A DNA stretch of 64,000 nt, from the NCBI GenBank assembly GCA_948474755.1, contig CAOLHI010002157.1:248001-312000 (forward strand), read 5' to 3'. The notes beneath the pieces are model-generated. The model was given only the letters and a program-made list of their open reading frames with translations, did no database searches and was not told the origin of the DNA. The stretch is from Ctenosaura bakeri. Lineage: Eukaryota; Chordata; Lepidosauria; Squamata; Iguanidae. Shown here piece by piece: positions 1 through 10,279 of the stretch; the first letter of the stretch is position 1; each line of letters begins with the position of its first letter. The position numbers and the translations under genes are program-made.

Positions 1-611
1 AGAAGCACAAAAGGTATGATATCATCTGATATCATTGTTATTATAATTTTCTAATAATTGTTGAAAAATTCTTTTTTATTAAAAAGATTTTTTTTTAAAA
101 AAAAAAGAGCATGCTGGCACTCCATTTATTAATTGTGCAGAAAAAGCTTAAGAGAAAGGGTTATGAGCCAGTTTCCAATATGCAAATAAAAAACAGAAAC
201 TAGAAACATCCAGGTCTTAAATGATGCTTTTGTCACTGTGTGTATGGTAATAAGCACACATATACTTCAACTGTCCCAGTTCGACAGGGACTGTCCTGAT
301 TAATCCTGTCATCCCATTTTTTTTCACCTGCTTTTACAATATACCAGTTTCTCTCTCCTCCTCTTGCTTTCAGGCTACTTCAGTTGCTGCAAATGGAGTT
401 TGAAGTGCAGAAGTAATTTGTACTCAATTAACTCAGCAGGAAGAGAGGAGAAATGGGGCAAAGTATTGTAAATTTATGAAATTAAAAAAAAAAAATTGTC
501 AGAAATCTGTGTAGACATTATTTATCTATTGCCCCAAAGAAAGCCACAATATAATTTTCAATCAATAAAATCCATTTTCTGTATCTTAGCCTGAATCTTA
601 TTGATTCATAC
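1..611. other. AT-rich unique sequence, nothing recognised
   Basis: No gene, RNA or repeat family that I can name. It contains short A and T runs near 60-110 and 483-495. No open frame of interest was seen. Confidence 0.5.
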
Positions 612-623
612 CAATTAGGGCAG

Positions 624-813
624 TTGTTGTTATGTGCCTTCAAGTTGTTTCTGACTTATGTCGACCCTAAGGAGAACCTATCATGGTTTTTCTGGGGCTT
701 AGAGTATGTGATGCACACAAGGTCACCCAGTGAGTTTCCATGGCTGAGGCAGGTATTGAACCCTGGTCTCAAGGGTCATAGTTCAATGCTCAGACCAGTA
801 CACCATGCTCGCT
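624..813 (-). mobile_element. Sauria-type tRNA-derived SINE
   Basis: Read on the minus strand, the element has a tRNA-like head with a B-box-like GGGTTCAATACC, a central part containing the phrase 'GGTGACCTTG', and a tail ending in AAGGCACATAACAACAA. The same structure recurs many times in the window. The tail resembles the 3' end of the BovB LINE pieces at 34700-35090, which fits BovB-driven retrotransposition of squamate Sauria SINEs (family knowledge). Flanks 612-623 and 814-825 match at 10 of 12 bases and are read as the target-site duplication. Confidence 0.85.
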
Positions 814-829
814 CAGTTAGGGAAGCCCC

Positions 830-1200
830 ATTGAATTAACTGCAGAATGGAGACTCAGCACCCAGGTAAATATCATTGATTCAATTATTCTAATAGAGTT
901 GGAACTATCAATAAAATATAGGCCCTATGGAATCTTGTGGAATCCTGGAATTTATAGTTAACTTGAATTATTTAGAATTCTACCCACATCCCTGAACAAC
1001 AGGTTTAGAGTAGTCTAAGTACCTTGTGAAACTCAACAGGATGGAACCATAACAGTTATGATAGTATAAAAAGTACTGTGAGTATATGGTGCATATAGAA
1101 CCCTTGTCTCTCTTATTGCATTTCCAGTCTGTGTCATTTCCATATTTGTTGACTCAAAAGTCTGTTCTGTCCCAATTTCTGTGAATTTTTTTAAAAAAAG
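830..1200. other. Unique sequence, nothing recognised
   Basis: No element or gene supported. Short frames here have no recognisable content. Confidence 0.5.
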
Positions 1201-1428
1201 ACAGTCAGACCTCCATGTCTGCAGATTTTGTGGATTCACCCAACCACAGCTTGAAAATATTTTTAAAACAATCCAAAAAACAAGCTTTGATTTGCCATTT
1301 TATACAAGGTAGGTTATTTTACAACACCACTATACAAAATGGGACTTGAGCATCCACAAATTTTGGTATCCTTGGGGAAGGAGGCAGTCCTGGAACCAAA
1401 CTCCAGTAGATACCGAGGGCCCACTGTA
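1201..1428 (+). mobile_element. Tigger/pogo-like short DNA transposon
   Basis: Opens with CAGTCAGACCTCCATG and closes with TACCGAGGGCCCACTGTA, giving imperfect terminal inverted repeats of Tigger style. The interior has the familiar 'TTGAGCATCCACAAATTTTG' and 'GGTATCCTTGGGG' phrases of non-autonomous TcMar-Tigger elements known from other vertebrates (recognised from memory). No transposase frame remains. A TA follows the right end, but a TA is not clear on the left. Confidence 0.8.
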
Positions 1429-1429
1429 G

Positions 1430-3500
1430 ACCAAAATCCACATATAATTGTGGACATTTCTCCCTGGAACACTCTCCCCCCTAAAATATGCATTTTGTCC
1501 TGAAACATGTAATTTGCTATACATATTTTGAGTCAAGAATAGCTGAAAAATTCAGAGAAGTGTGCAGTCTGATAACATTTTTGGGAAGTGCAAATTAGGC
1601 CAGCTGGTTTAACAATGCAAACCAAATGAATATGTACACCAAGGCACAGAGGTTTTGAGACCCAAACAGAATTGCCAGTGGGTTTCACTTATACTTCCAG
1701 AGACTGGAAATGTTACTTTTAAAACCACATTTCCTAGAATTCCCAAACAGCATGGTCCTGATTAATAGTTTTCTGCTCAACCACCATCCTCTTAAATTCA
1801 AATTTGCATTGAACCTCTTTCTTTTCCCAGTCTCCTCCATCACTTTAGTTTCTTGATAACCCACCAACTTTTGAATTCTGCTAGAGAATTTGTTACATTA
1901 GTAAAACACAACACAACGTGTCTCCTTAAAAAATACAACAGTACATTGATTACAACACATTGATTTGCTACCAGAAGCAGAAATCAGGAAATCACACAAA
2001 TGTTGTAATGTGAGGTTTGCGTTTACTCTTTGAAGTAGTAAAAAAGAGAGAGAGACAGAGAGAAATGAAAAAAAGAAAATGCTAAGAGTGTCATTACCAT
2101 ACAAGGCAGACCAACTCCCAAAGAATCAAATCTAATCCCTTTAAACATCTGATTATAAAGCAGTTGTTTTAATGCTGTTACTGTGAAAGATTTAATCTGA
2201 TCATGAAAATGGACAAAGGAATGAATCATTTGCCAGGCACACAGGAAGTCCAGGTGAAAAATTCTAAACAATGTGACAAAGAACCATCACTTGATGTTTT
2301 GTCAAAGAACAGTCCATCAATTTCAACCTCCTCCCCCCATGCCAAAAAAGAGAACAGGTTTTTCATGCCTGTGTTGTTGGGGGAGTGCCAAATCTGTGTT
2401 GCCATTTGATGGTAAAGAATCAGCGTACACCTGTTCCTACCAGCTGGCAACCTAACCTGTGTCAGAAGGATATGTCATAGCCATGCTAATTCCAAACTGC
2501 TCACTGCTTCAATGTGACAGACAGCAAAGACAGAAAGAGGAACTTGGGGACCAAAAGAGGAGGAGTTTACACTGCCATTTTAGGGACACAGATGTGTGAG
2601 GAGTGTGATAAAAAAGAGGAAACATCTGAGGGAATACGCTCAAACAAAAAAGCAAATGTCATTTGCATTATGTAATTATGGACAACCATTGAGCGCATTG
2701 TAATAACACTCAGTAGGGCAATGTTAAACCTAACGCGAGTGCTAAAAGGCCTTCAGCTTGGAAAAAGGTCAGCGTGAATTAGTATATATTTGCAGATTAA
2801 TTCTCAGTGTTCCTTCATAAATTTTGTAGGTTAATGGGAGTGGAGAGGAGCTGCGCTGATGCTAATTCAATTCAAATAGCACCAATTCAGCATGGACTGT
2901 CTTCTAATTTGTTGCAATAATTTGTGGCTTGAGACATAGAGATATATGTGAAAATATACATGCATGTTGAGAGGTAGCATTGTTTTGGGGCATGTTGAAA
3001 GAGTCACTTGCCTTCCTTGTGTATTCTTGTTTCTTGGACTCAGAATGTAAAGAAAATGGCATGGATGGTAGGACTAGTTCCATTACTCTGCAACATAAAT
3101 ATTTATATATTAATTTAGATTATATTTTATTGAATGCTCAGTTTATGTGCAGGGGGCTACAGTTTTTTATCTTCAGCTTGCCATTCACCTCCTTGAGCAA
3201 ATTAATGAATTGCTCAATGACAATAAGCAGTAGTGATGACACATTGTAAAAAGCTGCCACCATAGGGGTAGAGGCAGTATGTACGTGGTTTGCTGCAGCT
3301 CCACTTGAATATGACAAAATGAGGATTAGAAGAGGATTTATAAACTATCGCTACTGTCAAGATGATCTGGAACCAATCCTGTTGTATTTCCTTGCATGGG
3401 GTACGGGTACAGAAAGGAATGTATCTCTACCTCTGTGAGTAGCATCTCTGAGTGACTCTGTATGTATGTGTATTTCTATTATGTATGCAAGTGAACATGC
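1430..3500. other. Mostly unique sequence, possible conserved non-coding stretch
   Basis: No gene or named repeat. A GA-rich run lies at 2043-2065. The part at about 2640-2940 has little repeat character and several homeodomain-like TAAT cores (for example GTAATTATGG, CAGATTAATTC), so it could be regulatory. That is an impression only. Confidence 0.35.
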
Positions 3501-3502
3501 TT

Positions 3503-3723
3503 GTATTGTTCTGTGATTTCAAGTCATTTCCAGCTAAGGCAAACATATCAAAGGGTTTTCCTGGCAAGAGTTTTTCGGAGAGGATTTGCCTTTGCCTTCC
3601 TCTGAAGTTGTGAGAGTGTGACCTGCCCAGGGTCACCCAGTGGATTTCCATGGTTAAGTGGGGATTTGAACCCAGGTGTCCCAGAGTCCTAGTCCAACAC
3701 TCAAATGACTACACCACACTGGC
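3503..3723 (-). mobile_element. Sauria-type SINE
   Basis: Minus-strand copy with the usual order: head near 3723 (complement of ACTACACCACACTGGCA), core with GGTCACCCAGTGGATTTCC on the plus strand, and tail near 3504 (TTGTTCTGTGATTTCAAGTC on the plus strand). It lies just upstream of two GC-rich short DNA transposons. Confidence 0.85.
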
Positions 3724-3752
3724 ACTACAGTTTCATGTATATGCACATCTAA

Positions 3753-4074
3753 GGCCCTTTCTGCAACTTACCTTTTCTGGGTGCCAGGGTGTGGGGATCG
3801 CGCGAGCAGCCTCTTGAGAGAGGCTCTCGCGTCCCTGCTGCTTCAGCTCCACAGCCACTGCCTGCTAGCAAGCAGGCAGCGTCAGAGCTCCTCCTCTTCC
3901 TTCCACAGTGCAGCCTGGGATTTTCCTAGAAGCCAAAACTGAAATAGTGTGCGATCGGCACCTGCCGGCCTCGGCAGCATCATGCAATTGCGAGGACATC
4001 ATGTGGATAGCTCTGCACAATTGTGCAACACTCCAGAGGCCCTTTCACATGGTGAATGCCATGCGAAAAGGGCA
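3753..4074 (+). mobile_element. GC-rich short DNA transposon, family H, copy 1
   Basis: Terminal inverted repeats GGCCCTTTCTGC at the left and GCGAAAAGGGCA at the right, flanked by TAA on both sides (3750-3752, 4075-4077). Three-base duplications of TWA type with GGC-starting ends suggest PIF/Harbinger affinity (inference). The interior is GC-rich with inverted parts such as GCGAGCAGCCTCTTG. It is about 100 bp shorter than copy 2, with an internal deletion. No transposase. Confidence 0.8.
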
Positions 4075-4138
4075 TAAGATACTTGTGTCTATATGAATTA
4101 TGCACATATACATACGCGTGCATAGTGACAACAACTAA

Positions 4139-4559
4139 GGCCCTTTCTGCACCTTACTGTTTTCCAGCATTGGGGTGTGGGGATCGTGCAAGCAGCCTCC
4201 AGTGAGAGGTTCTCACGTCCCTGCTGCTTCAGCTTCACATGAGCTGCTTGCTCATGTGAGAGCCCTGCCTCTTCCTTCCACAGTGCAGCCTGGGAGTTTC
4301 CCAGGCTGCACTGGGGTAGGAAGCGCGACTGGCACAGCTCTGGAGGCTCTGCATGCCAGGTAAGTGCGTGCAGGGCCCAGGAGCAATGTGCAATCATGCA
4401 CCATTTTCGGCTTCCAACCAAAAATGAAAAGTTGTGTGATCAGTGCCTGCTGGCCCCTGGAGCACTGCATGATGGTGAGTGCATCATGCAGATCACTCCT
4501 CACAATCGTGCAACACTCCAGGTGCCCCTTCGCATGGCAAATGCCATGCAGAAAGGGCC
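4139..4559 (+). mobile_element. GC-rich short DNA transposon, family H, copy 2
   Basis: 421 bp, ends GGCCCTTTCTGC and GCAGAAAGGGCC (perfect inverted repeats), flanked by TAA on both sides (4136-4138, 4560-4562). It sits 64 bp after copy 1 in the same orientation. Interior inverted parts include TCCCAGGCTGCACTGG against CAGTGCAGCCTGGGA near 4282-4315. Open frames running through it on both strands are by-products of its GC content. Confidence 0.85.
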
Positions 4560-4562
4560 TAA

Positions 4563-5900
4563 GTTGTGTCTATACACAGAAGTATCCTTAGAAAAGGCTA
4601 TCATGCAGAGACATTTCTCACTGGTTCTGTTACACCTAAAGCATCAGCCTGTACCAACTGAAAATTATATTGTTTAGTGAAGCAGAACGGCATGTTCTGT
4701 CCAGCTTGTCCTCTCAGGCTCTAGATCTATTATTTAAAAACTTACACCTTACTTACAGGGTATGTGGACCATAAACACTAAAGGGAGCAGGGGCTTGAAG
4801 GACCAATGAACAGAACCATTTTTATGCCCTATGTTAAACGTACACTTTTGTCTTCCTTGCATTGTCCACTGCTATGTCCTATATAATTCATATGACTGAG
4901 GATTCTTATTATCTATCTGGCAGATACATGAATTCAGCATCCAAAACAATCTGAACATACAGACAGATTTCTATGATGATGGTAGCTTTTCAAATCTTGC
5001 CACACTATACTGTTTGGAGCTTTAAGCTGTCAGAGACGAACTCCCTGCCTGTGCCTCCCTGCCAGCAAGGGAGGGGAGGTGAAAGTACTTATCAAAGAGG
5101 AGGAGGAGGCGGCAGCAGGGACCGTCCAATACAAACAACAAGTGGAAATGCTGAGCCAAACCAAGTCAAGGTCAAATCCCAAAGGTCCAGAAAGTCGAAG
5201 GTCCATCCAGAGGGATCGAGGGAAACAGAAACAAGTGTCATGAGGGCTTGCATAGTAATTTGCTACAAGCAAACAGCAAGCCATGCTGACAGATTTAAAT
5301 AGTCACTGAAAATAGGTGTTACTTGTCATTGTTCTGTTTCCTTAATCTAGCCAAAGCGGCTTCCCTCTGAGCTGTTCGTTTCACTCTTCTCAATGATTGG
5401 AGGCTGGGAGAATAGGTGAATGTAATTCCTCTAAATCACTGCTGGTTCCTTCTCCTTCTGGAGCTAGTTGGGGCTGCTTGTCTTTCTACTGATGGGGATG
5501 TTTGCAAGCTGGTCTGGTCAATCGCTGGCTCTGTTCTTGGCATAATCTGTTGCTCATTGACCTCAGAGCCATCATCTATCACATAAGCACTCACACAAGC
5601 ACTTTCTCTCCAGAAATCTGCCAGTCACCAGCGCAACTGATGCAAAATTGTTGTGCTATGTGTGGACTGCCTAGACCCTACTCAGTGACCACATCCTGTA
5701 CCTATTTGACATTTCTAAATCATTTTCAAAGGCAACCCCATGATAGTAGTCTTGTCTGGATGAAACAGGATGAGTAGTCAAGTTCAGCTGTGACCTCTCA
5801 ATGGCATTAAGCTGGCACAGTAGCTTGAATTGGTAAAAGGCTATTGATGCTGAGAGCTGTGTGTACAGCTAAACTAGGTTGGCCAGGTACCTTACACTTC
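4563..5900. other. Unique sequence, nothing recognised
   Basis: No gene or named repeat supported. A short GGA-rich run lies at 5095-5115. Frames near 4973-5302 look like chance. Confidence 0.45.
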
Positions 5901-5901
5901 A

Positions 5902-6150
5902 GGCCATTTCTACACTACACCATGATAATGTTATTATTCTACACTTGATCTTAGCCAAAAGGCCGAGAAGCGATATGTTATTATTCCACTTTCAACATCC
6001 TGTGGAATTCTGGGGTTTGTAGATTCCTGAAGCCAAAGGGCTCTCTGGCTGAGAATTCTAAAGGCCCCTCTCTAAACTGCAAACCCCAGGATTCCATAGC
6101 ATGTTGAAAATGCAATAACAGCACCATAACAGTGTAGTGCTGAAATGGCC
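5902..6150 (+). mobile_element. Short DNA transposon, family B, carrying a U2 insertion
   Basis: Ends GGCCATTTCTACACTACAC and GTGTAGTGCTGAAATGGCC form near-perfect inverted repeats; flanks are TCA on both sides (5899-5901, 6151-6153). Interior phrase ATTCTGGGGTTTGTAG recurs in the other family B copies. Without the 36-bp insert and one 11-bp repeat the element would be about 202 bp. Ends and 3-bp duplication resemble the larger family H, so the two are probably related. Confidence 0.85.
5939..5974 (-). pseudogene. 3'-truncated U2 snRNA retropseudogene
   Basis: On the minus strand these 36 bases match the start of U2 snRNA from its first nucleotide (beginning ATCGCTTCTCGGCCTTTTGG and ending AAGTGTAG). 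The sequence ATGTTATTATT occurs immediately on both sides (5928-5938 and 5975-5985), a perfect 11-bp target-site duplication inside a family B element. There is no A tail and the U2 3' part is missing, so this is a tailless retropseudogene, not a working snRNA gene. Confidence 0.93.
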
Positions 6151-6346
6151 TCAGTCTTCTAATTGAAGGTGTCCTCTATTTGAAGGGTTTTTCAATCCAA
6201 ATCTGTTTTAGAAACTGAGAATGATAAGGAGGGAAAGCCAGCAGGGGCTGGACAGCAAGGTGAGCATCAAGCACAAAGATCCCCTGATCACATCTTCTCC
6301 ATTATTCAGAGGTACATTGTGTATTCCTATGTCTACTGTGTATATA

Positions 6347-6430
6347 GTATCATTCATTCATTCATTCATTCATTCATTTTACTTATATCCCACCTTTCTT
6401 TGGACATGGAATTCAAAGTAGCTATACACA
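6347..6430. repeat. (ATTC)n microsatellite plus dispersed-repeat fragment
   Basis: About eight CATT units (6349-6379) followed by TTATATCCCACCTTTCTTTG. The latter phrase recurs at 18515, 31965, 55510 and elsewhere beside simple arrays, so the microsatellite probably grew on the end of a dispersed repeat. Confidence 0.7.
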
Positions 6431-6443
6431 CAATACATTAACT

Positions 6444-7184
6444 CAGGGCTCTCCAAATGATGTGCTGCAACATGTTAGTGTGTCACTGGAAGTGTATAGG
6501 TGTGTCGCCTACAATCTTGGAAATGTATGTTTGTCAGGGATTCGAAGTATGGAACCCTGGGAAAACGCCCAGACCACTGCAAGGTGTTGCATCATACTCC
6601 AACAGTGTGTATTGCAAGACACTGCATCAGGTACTGGAGTGGTGTGCAAAGGGTACAGGGTGGTGTGCAGACTCCTGTAGCTCATTGGTTGTAAATATGT
6701 ATATAAGGCAGCAGCGTTCAGTTCATTTTGTTGGATGACCAAACCCAGTGCCTGGAGTAAGCTCTTGTCAGTTTGTTTTATGTTTTGTGTTCATGTACAT
6801 ATCGGCACCTTGAAGCTAAGATAAAGTGCCTCCTGTTTGGAAGAAAGCTTTTCCGTGTGAGTATCCTTCTTGGGAACAGTGTCGCTGCTGTCGGTTTGCT
6901 GAGAACCTTCTTTTCACTGTGTCTCCGTGGGAATTGAAACTCCCATCATTCCCCCAACAAAGTTATTGTTTATAAATCATATATTTTAAAAAATATATGA
7001 AAGGTTTTCATGAGATATGTTGTGTCCCCATACATTTTGTTATTACAATTTATGTATGTGTCTGTATCTCTTATAAGTGGTTAGTTTAACCTCTGGTTTG
7101 CTAGTACAACTGAATTACTGTGTCACGAAATGATGCATGTCTAAAAAAAGTGCGTCACCAACATAAAAAGTTTGGAAAGCTCCA
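6444..7184. mobile_element. hAT-type DNA transposon, split by an LTR
   Basis: Inverted ends CAGGGCTCTCCAAA and TTTGGAAAGCTCCA, with CATTAACT on both sides (6436-6443 and 7185-7192), a perfect 8-bp duplication as expected for hAT elements. After removing the inner LTR about 310 bp remain, so it is a non-autonomous copy with no transposase frame. Confidence 0.88.
6532..6959 (+). mobile_element. Solo LTR nested in the hAT element
   Basis: 428 bp beginning TGTCAGGGATTCG and ending CCCCCAACA. Flanking 5-mers are ATGTT and AAGTT, an imperfect duplication. On the plus strand there is a TATA-like TATATAAGG near 6700 and a polyadenylation-like AGATAAAG near 6820, the right order for an LTR. No internal retroviral sequence is attached, so it is a solo LTR. 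The family is not identified. Confidence 0.72.
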
Positions 7185-7192
7185 CATTAACT

Positions 7193-7560
7193 ATTTCTAT
7201 ATTTGCATTCACAGATAGGGTGTTCAATATGCAAATTTTATATATTTTCTGTAGCTCATTTCCTTTGTATGGTAGGAGGAAATAACTGCCCTTATCCAAA
7301 CTGCAAACAGAAACAAAACAAATAAAAAAAAAGCTTCAATAACAAGGGCAGTATCAAAAAGCCAAAATAGAAAACTATAATTTTCAATTGTTAAATGAAT
7401 TGGTTCACAAGCATGAACTCTACATACAAAAATATGTTGGAACATAATAAAAATGAAACATCAGATTTATCTAGTAATGATCAATCTTCTGTCTTCCAGG
7501 TGTCTTGGATGACAACTGCCATCCCCAGGCAGCATGGTCACTGAGAAGATGATGGGATTC
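7193..7560. other. Unique AT-rich sequence
   Basis: Nothing recognised. Confidence 0.5.
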
Positions 7561-7562
7561 AT

Positions 7563-7735
7563 AGGCTAGGATATCTGTTACATTTCACAGATGAACACCA
7601 GGACACATGTGGCCAAGCAACACAGGAAAGTGGTCAAGATGGCAAAAGTTAATAATGAGGAAGCGCACACAAGCTGGGGAGAGGCTCAGCATTTTCCTTT
7701 TGCCTGAGCCTACTGGGAAGGGTAAGCTTCTAGCT
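7563..7735 (+). repeat. Unclassified dispersed repeat, family D, copy 1
   Basis: Shares GTGGTCAAGATGGCAAAAGT and TTTTGCCTGAGCCTACTGGG with similar tracts at 8325-8430, 38785-39000 and 40470-40760. No coding content or terminal structure recognised, so the class is open. Confidence 0.6.
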
Positions 7736-8121
7736 GTTCATCTTTTCTTCCACTCCTGAATTAATGGAATTAATCCTCTCTGGGATTTAGTCTGAATGTT
7801 AGACAGAGTTATCCAAAATACCGAACTTATTTAAGGGATGGTGTTCAGCACTTTGATCTCCCGCTTAAGGCTTAGAGGTTTCCCTTACAGAGTTTTCTAG
7901 GTTCCTCTCCAGTATGTTTGTTTAGGATTGCAGCAAAAAAGTGCTAGCTTGCTAATGAATTGCAAAAAGCCATATACAAAGGTTTATTAGAGGTAGATTG
8001 AGCTGAATTGTTTAATTGAAGTGAATTAGAGAGCACTACAGAAATGTACAGGAAGAAAAACAAAGGAAGAACCAGTTCGGATAGACAGTGCTTCGCTCTC
8101 TCTTGCACTCTCACAGTTAAG

Positions 8122-8141
8122 GTTGTTGTTGTTGTTGTTTG
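8122..8141. repeat. (GTT)n microsatellite
   Basis: About six GTT units. Possibly the tail of a decayed SINE. Confidence 0.6.
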
Positions 8142-8324
8142 GCTTGTCAATTTTGCTATAATTTGAGTTCTTTCCTTTGAATTTATGAAAACAGCTGTGT
8201 ATTTATTTGTTTGTTTTTTAATATAAAAAAAAAACAAGCCAGAAATTCTCAACCATCTGCATTGGTGCAATTCAATGGATATATCTGTTTGAAGTTTAGA
8301 GAGAAGCATCTGATCATACCCTCT

Positions 8325-8430
8325 AACATTGTACAGATGGAAATCAAGTCACACATGATCAAACAAGATCATCAGAGGGTGGTCAAGACCGCAAAAGTCA
8401 TTAGAAAAGCACCAGCTCCATCTCAGAAGG
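8325..8430 (+). repeat. Family D repeat, copy 2
   Basis: Contains GGGTGGTCAAGACCGCAAAA and the surrounding ACAGATGGAAATCAAG context shared with copies at 7563 and 40470. It passes directly into the inverted repeat at 8465. Confidence 0.55.
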
Positions 8431-8464
8431 CCAGCCATCCTTGGTCACCACTACCATTCAAAAA

Positions 8465-8583
8465 GGCCTTTTGCTATACTACTCAGAGAAGAGGATGGTT
8501 CCTTTTTTGATCAAATTTAAGATACAGTACTGTTATTTTTAAAAAAGGAACCATCCCCTTCTCTGATTAGCATGGCAAAAGGC
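8465..8583. repeat. Imperfect palindrome with ~44-bp arms
   Basis: The left arm 8465-8508 (GGCCTTTTGC... GATGGTTCC...) is matched in reverse complement by 8541-8583, around a 32-bp spacer. A further direct copy of the left arm unit is seen at about 8760-8830 (AGAGAAGGGGGTGGTTC, then TACAGTACT). Confidence 0.75.
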
Positions 8584-8839
8584 AAGAGCTTAGTCTGTCC
8601 CAGCAGAACGTGAAAGCTCTGTTCCCCTCTACTCTCAGAAGAGAGGGGAGGGGAAATGCCATTTTCCAACCCAGGCATTCAAAAAGGCCAGGAACAGTAC
8701 CACAGATAACAGAATACAGGGAGTTGGTATTTCTTCTGGTTCTCCTAGGATGGATTCAGCTCTTGCCTTTCAGCACTCTTCTTAGAGAAGGGGGTGGTTC
8801 TTTTGTTAATAAGAGTTTAGGTACAGTACTTAAATTGAA

Positions 8840-9380
8840 CCACGGACAAGTCTACACAGGATTTTTTGTGCTAATTTTTGACTAATTTTTTTTTACTTAT
8901 AAATGCATATATAAATTAAAATATCAACTCTTGTTGACTTATAATTATTTTGTGAAAGATGGGAAATTCTGAAATATTATGAAGACTCTTTATGGACTGT
9001 ATTAGGTAGTAAATAATATTAATATAATGTTATAAATTCATGTCTTTTCCTCCTTTCCTAAGTTTATGAATGGACTGTTTATTTTTGAGACTGTAGTATA
9101 AAGAGACAGGCAAGTCAGCATTTTCAGATATTGAAGTTGAAGGCCTGTTGTCTACTTGTGATAATCTATCTCCATTCAAAGTGCGAGGAGCCCCTTGACA
9201 ACCTAGAGTTGCTTGGCAAAGAGGATTTGTGTGGGGATTGTGTGTAACAACAATGCACTCAATACAGGAGATCAATGTATCAATAATACACATCTGATGA
9301 AACTAGAGCTGCAGGTAAGGTGTGGGTTGGTGAAATGGGTGATATAACACTACTAACACTAAGTACAAGGCTGAATGAAC
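8840..9380. other. Unique AT-rich sequence
   Basis: Nothing recognised. Confidence 0.45.
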
Positions 9381-9384
9381 AGAA

Positions 9385-9505
9385 AGGGAGTGGGAAACAT
9401 GTGGTCCTCCAGAGGGACTGAAATTCCCAGCATTCCTCACCATTAACTATGTTGGCTAGGACTGATTTGATATGCAATTCAACATAATCTGGGGACCCTC
9501 ATGAT
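9385..9505. repeat. Dispersed repeat, family E (CTCCAGA...AACTCCCA type)
   Basis: Contains GTGGTCCTCCAGAGGGACTG followed by ATTCCCAGCATTCCTC and ends near TCTGGGGACC. Comparable tracts occur at 16815-16930, 28545-28640, 41345-41455, 41815-41915, 43835-43905 and 57690-57760. Class unknown. Confidence 0.5.
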
Positions 9506-9652
9506 TTCCACTCCTGCAATAGGACAAAGTGATGTTTCTTCTTTGTCATCTTATAGCTTCTGAAAATAAAACAGTGATCTAATATCACAAGGTTGCAGTT
9601 CTATATATTGGGGGTGTATTATTTGTGATCCTCCAGATCTTGATTAGACTAC

Positions 9653-10072
9653 AGCCCATTCTGCACTTTACCGTTTTCTGGCACTGGGGTGTGGGGATCG
9701 CACGAGCAGCCTCTGGCAAGAGGCTCTTGCGTCTGGGGTCCTTCGGCTCCGCAAGAGCTGTCTGCTCGCACAAGAGCCCCACCTCTTCCTTGCACAGCAC
9801 AGCCTGGGAGTTTCCCAGGCTGCGCTGGGGAAGGGAGTGCAACCAGCACAGCTCCGGAGGCTCCGCACACCACGTAAGTGCGCGCAGGGCCCGGGAGCAA
9901 TGCGTGATTGACACCATTTTCAGCTTCTAGCAGAAAATGAAAAGGTGCACAATCGGCACCTGCCGCCCCCTGGAGCATCGCACAATTGTGAGTGCGTGAT
10001 GTGGATTGCTCCTCACAATCGCGCGATGCTCCAGGCCCTCTTTCGCATAGAAAATGCCATGCGAAAAGGGCC
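9653..10072 (+). mobile_element. Family H short DNA transposon, copy 3
   Basis: 420 bp, almost the same length as copy 2, ends AGCCCATTCTGC and GCGAAAAGGGCC, flanked by TAC on both sides (9650-9652, 10073-10075). The interior follows copy 2 closely (GGTGTGGGGATCGCACGAGC and so on) and is rich in CpG-like pairs. The frames across it are not genes. Confidence 0.85.
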
Positions 10073-10184
10073 TACAAGTCTCATGAATCCTAGCTAACAT
10101 TAACTAATTGTGAAGAATGAAAGGAGATGTCTAACATTAGCTGAAGCTCCAGAAGCTTCTTACCACCTGCTCCACATTATATTG

Positions 10185-10275
10185 AATTCACTGGGATGTA
10201 CTCCCAGGTAAATGTCCTATTGAACTCAGTGGGGAATAGGTCTAAGTAGACATGTATAGGATTTCAACTGCACAT
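10185..10275. repeat. Dispersed palindromic repeat, family F
   Basis: Contains GAATTCACTGGGATGTACTC then ATTGAACTCAGTGGG and TATAGGATTTCAACTGCA. The same motif pair (A-T-T-GAACTCAGTGGG with CCTATAC) is seen near 29212-29303 and 36045-36110. Probably an old short transposon; class open. Confidence 0.5.
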
Positions 10276-10279
10276 CAGT

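Noticed and set aside
4098..4503. Frames of 80-107 codons on both strands
   Set aside because: They fall in the GC-rich short transposon and recur in its other copies.
5939..5974. Functional U2 gene
   Set aside because: Only 36 nt of about 190 are present, with a target-site duplication.
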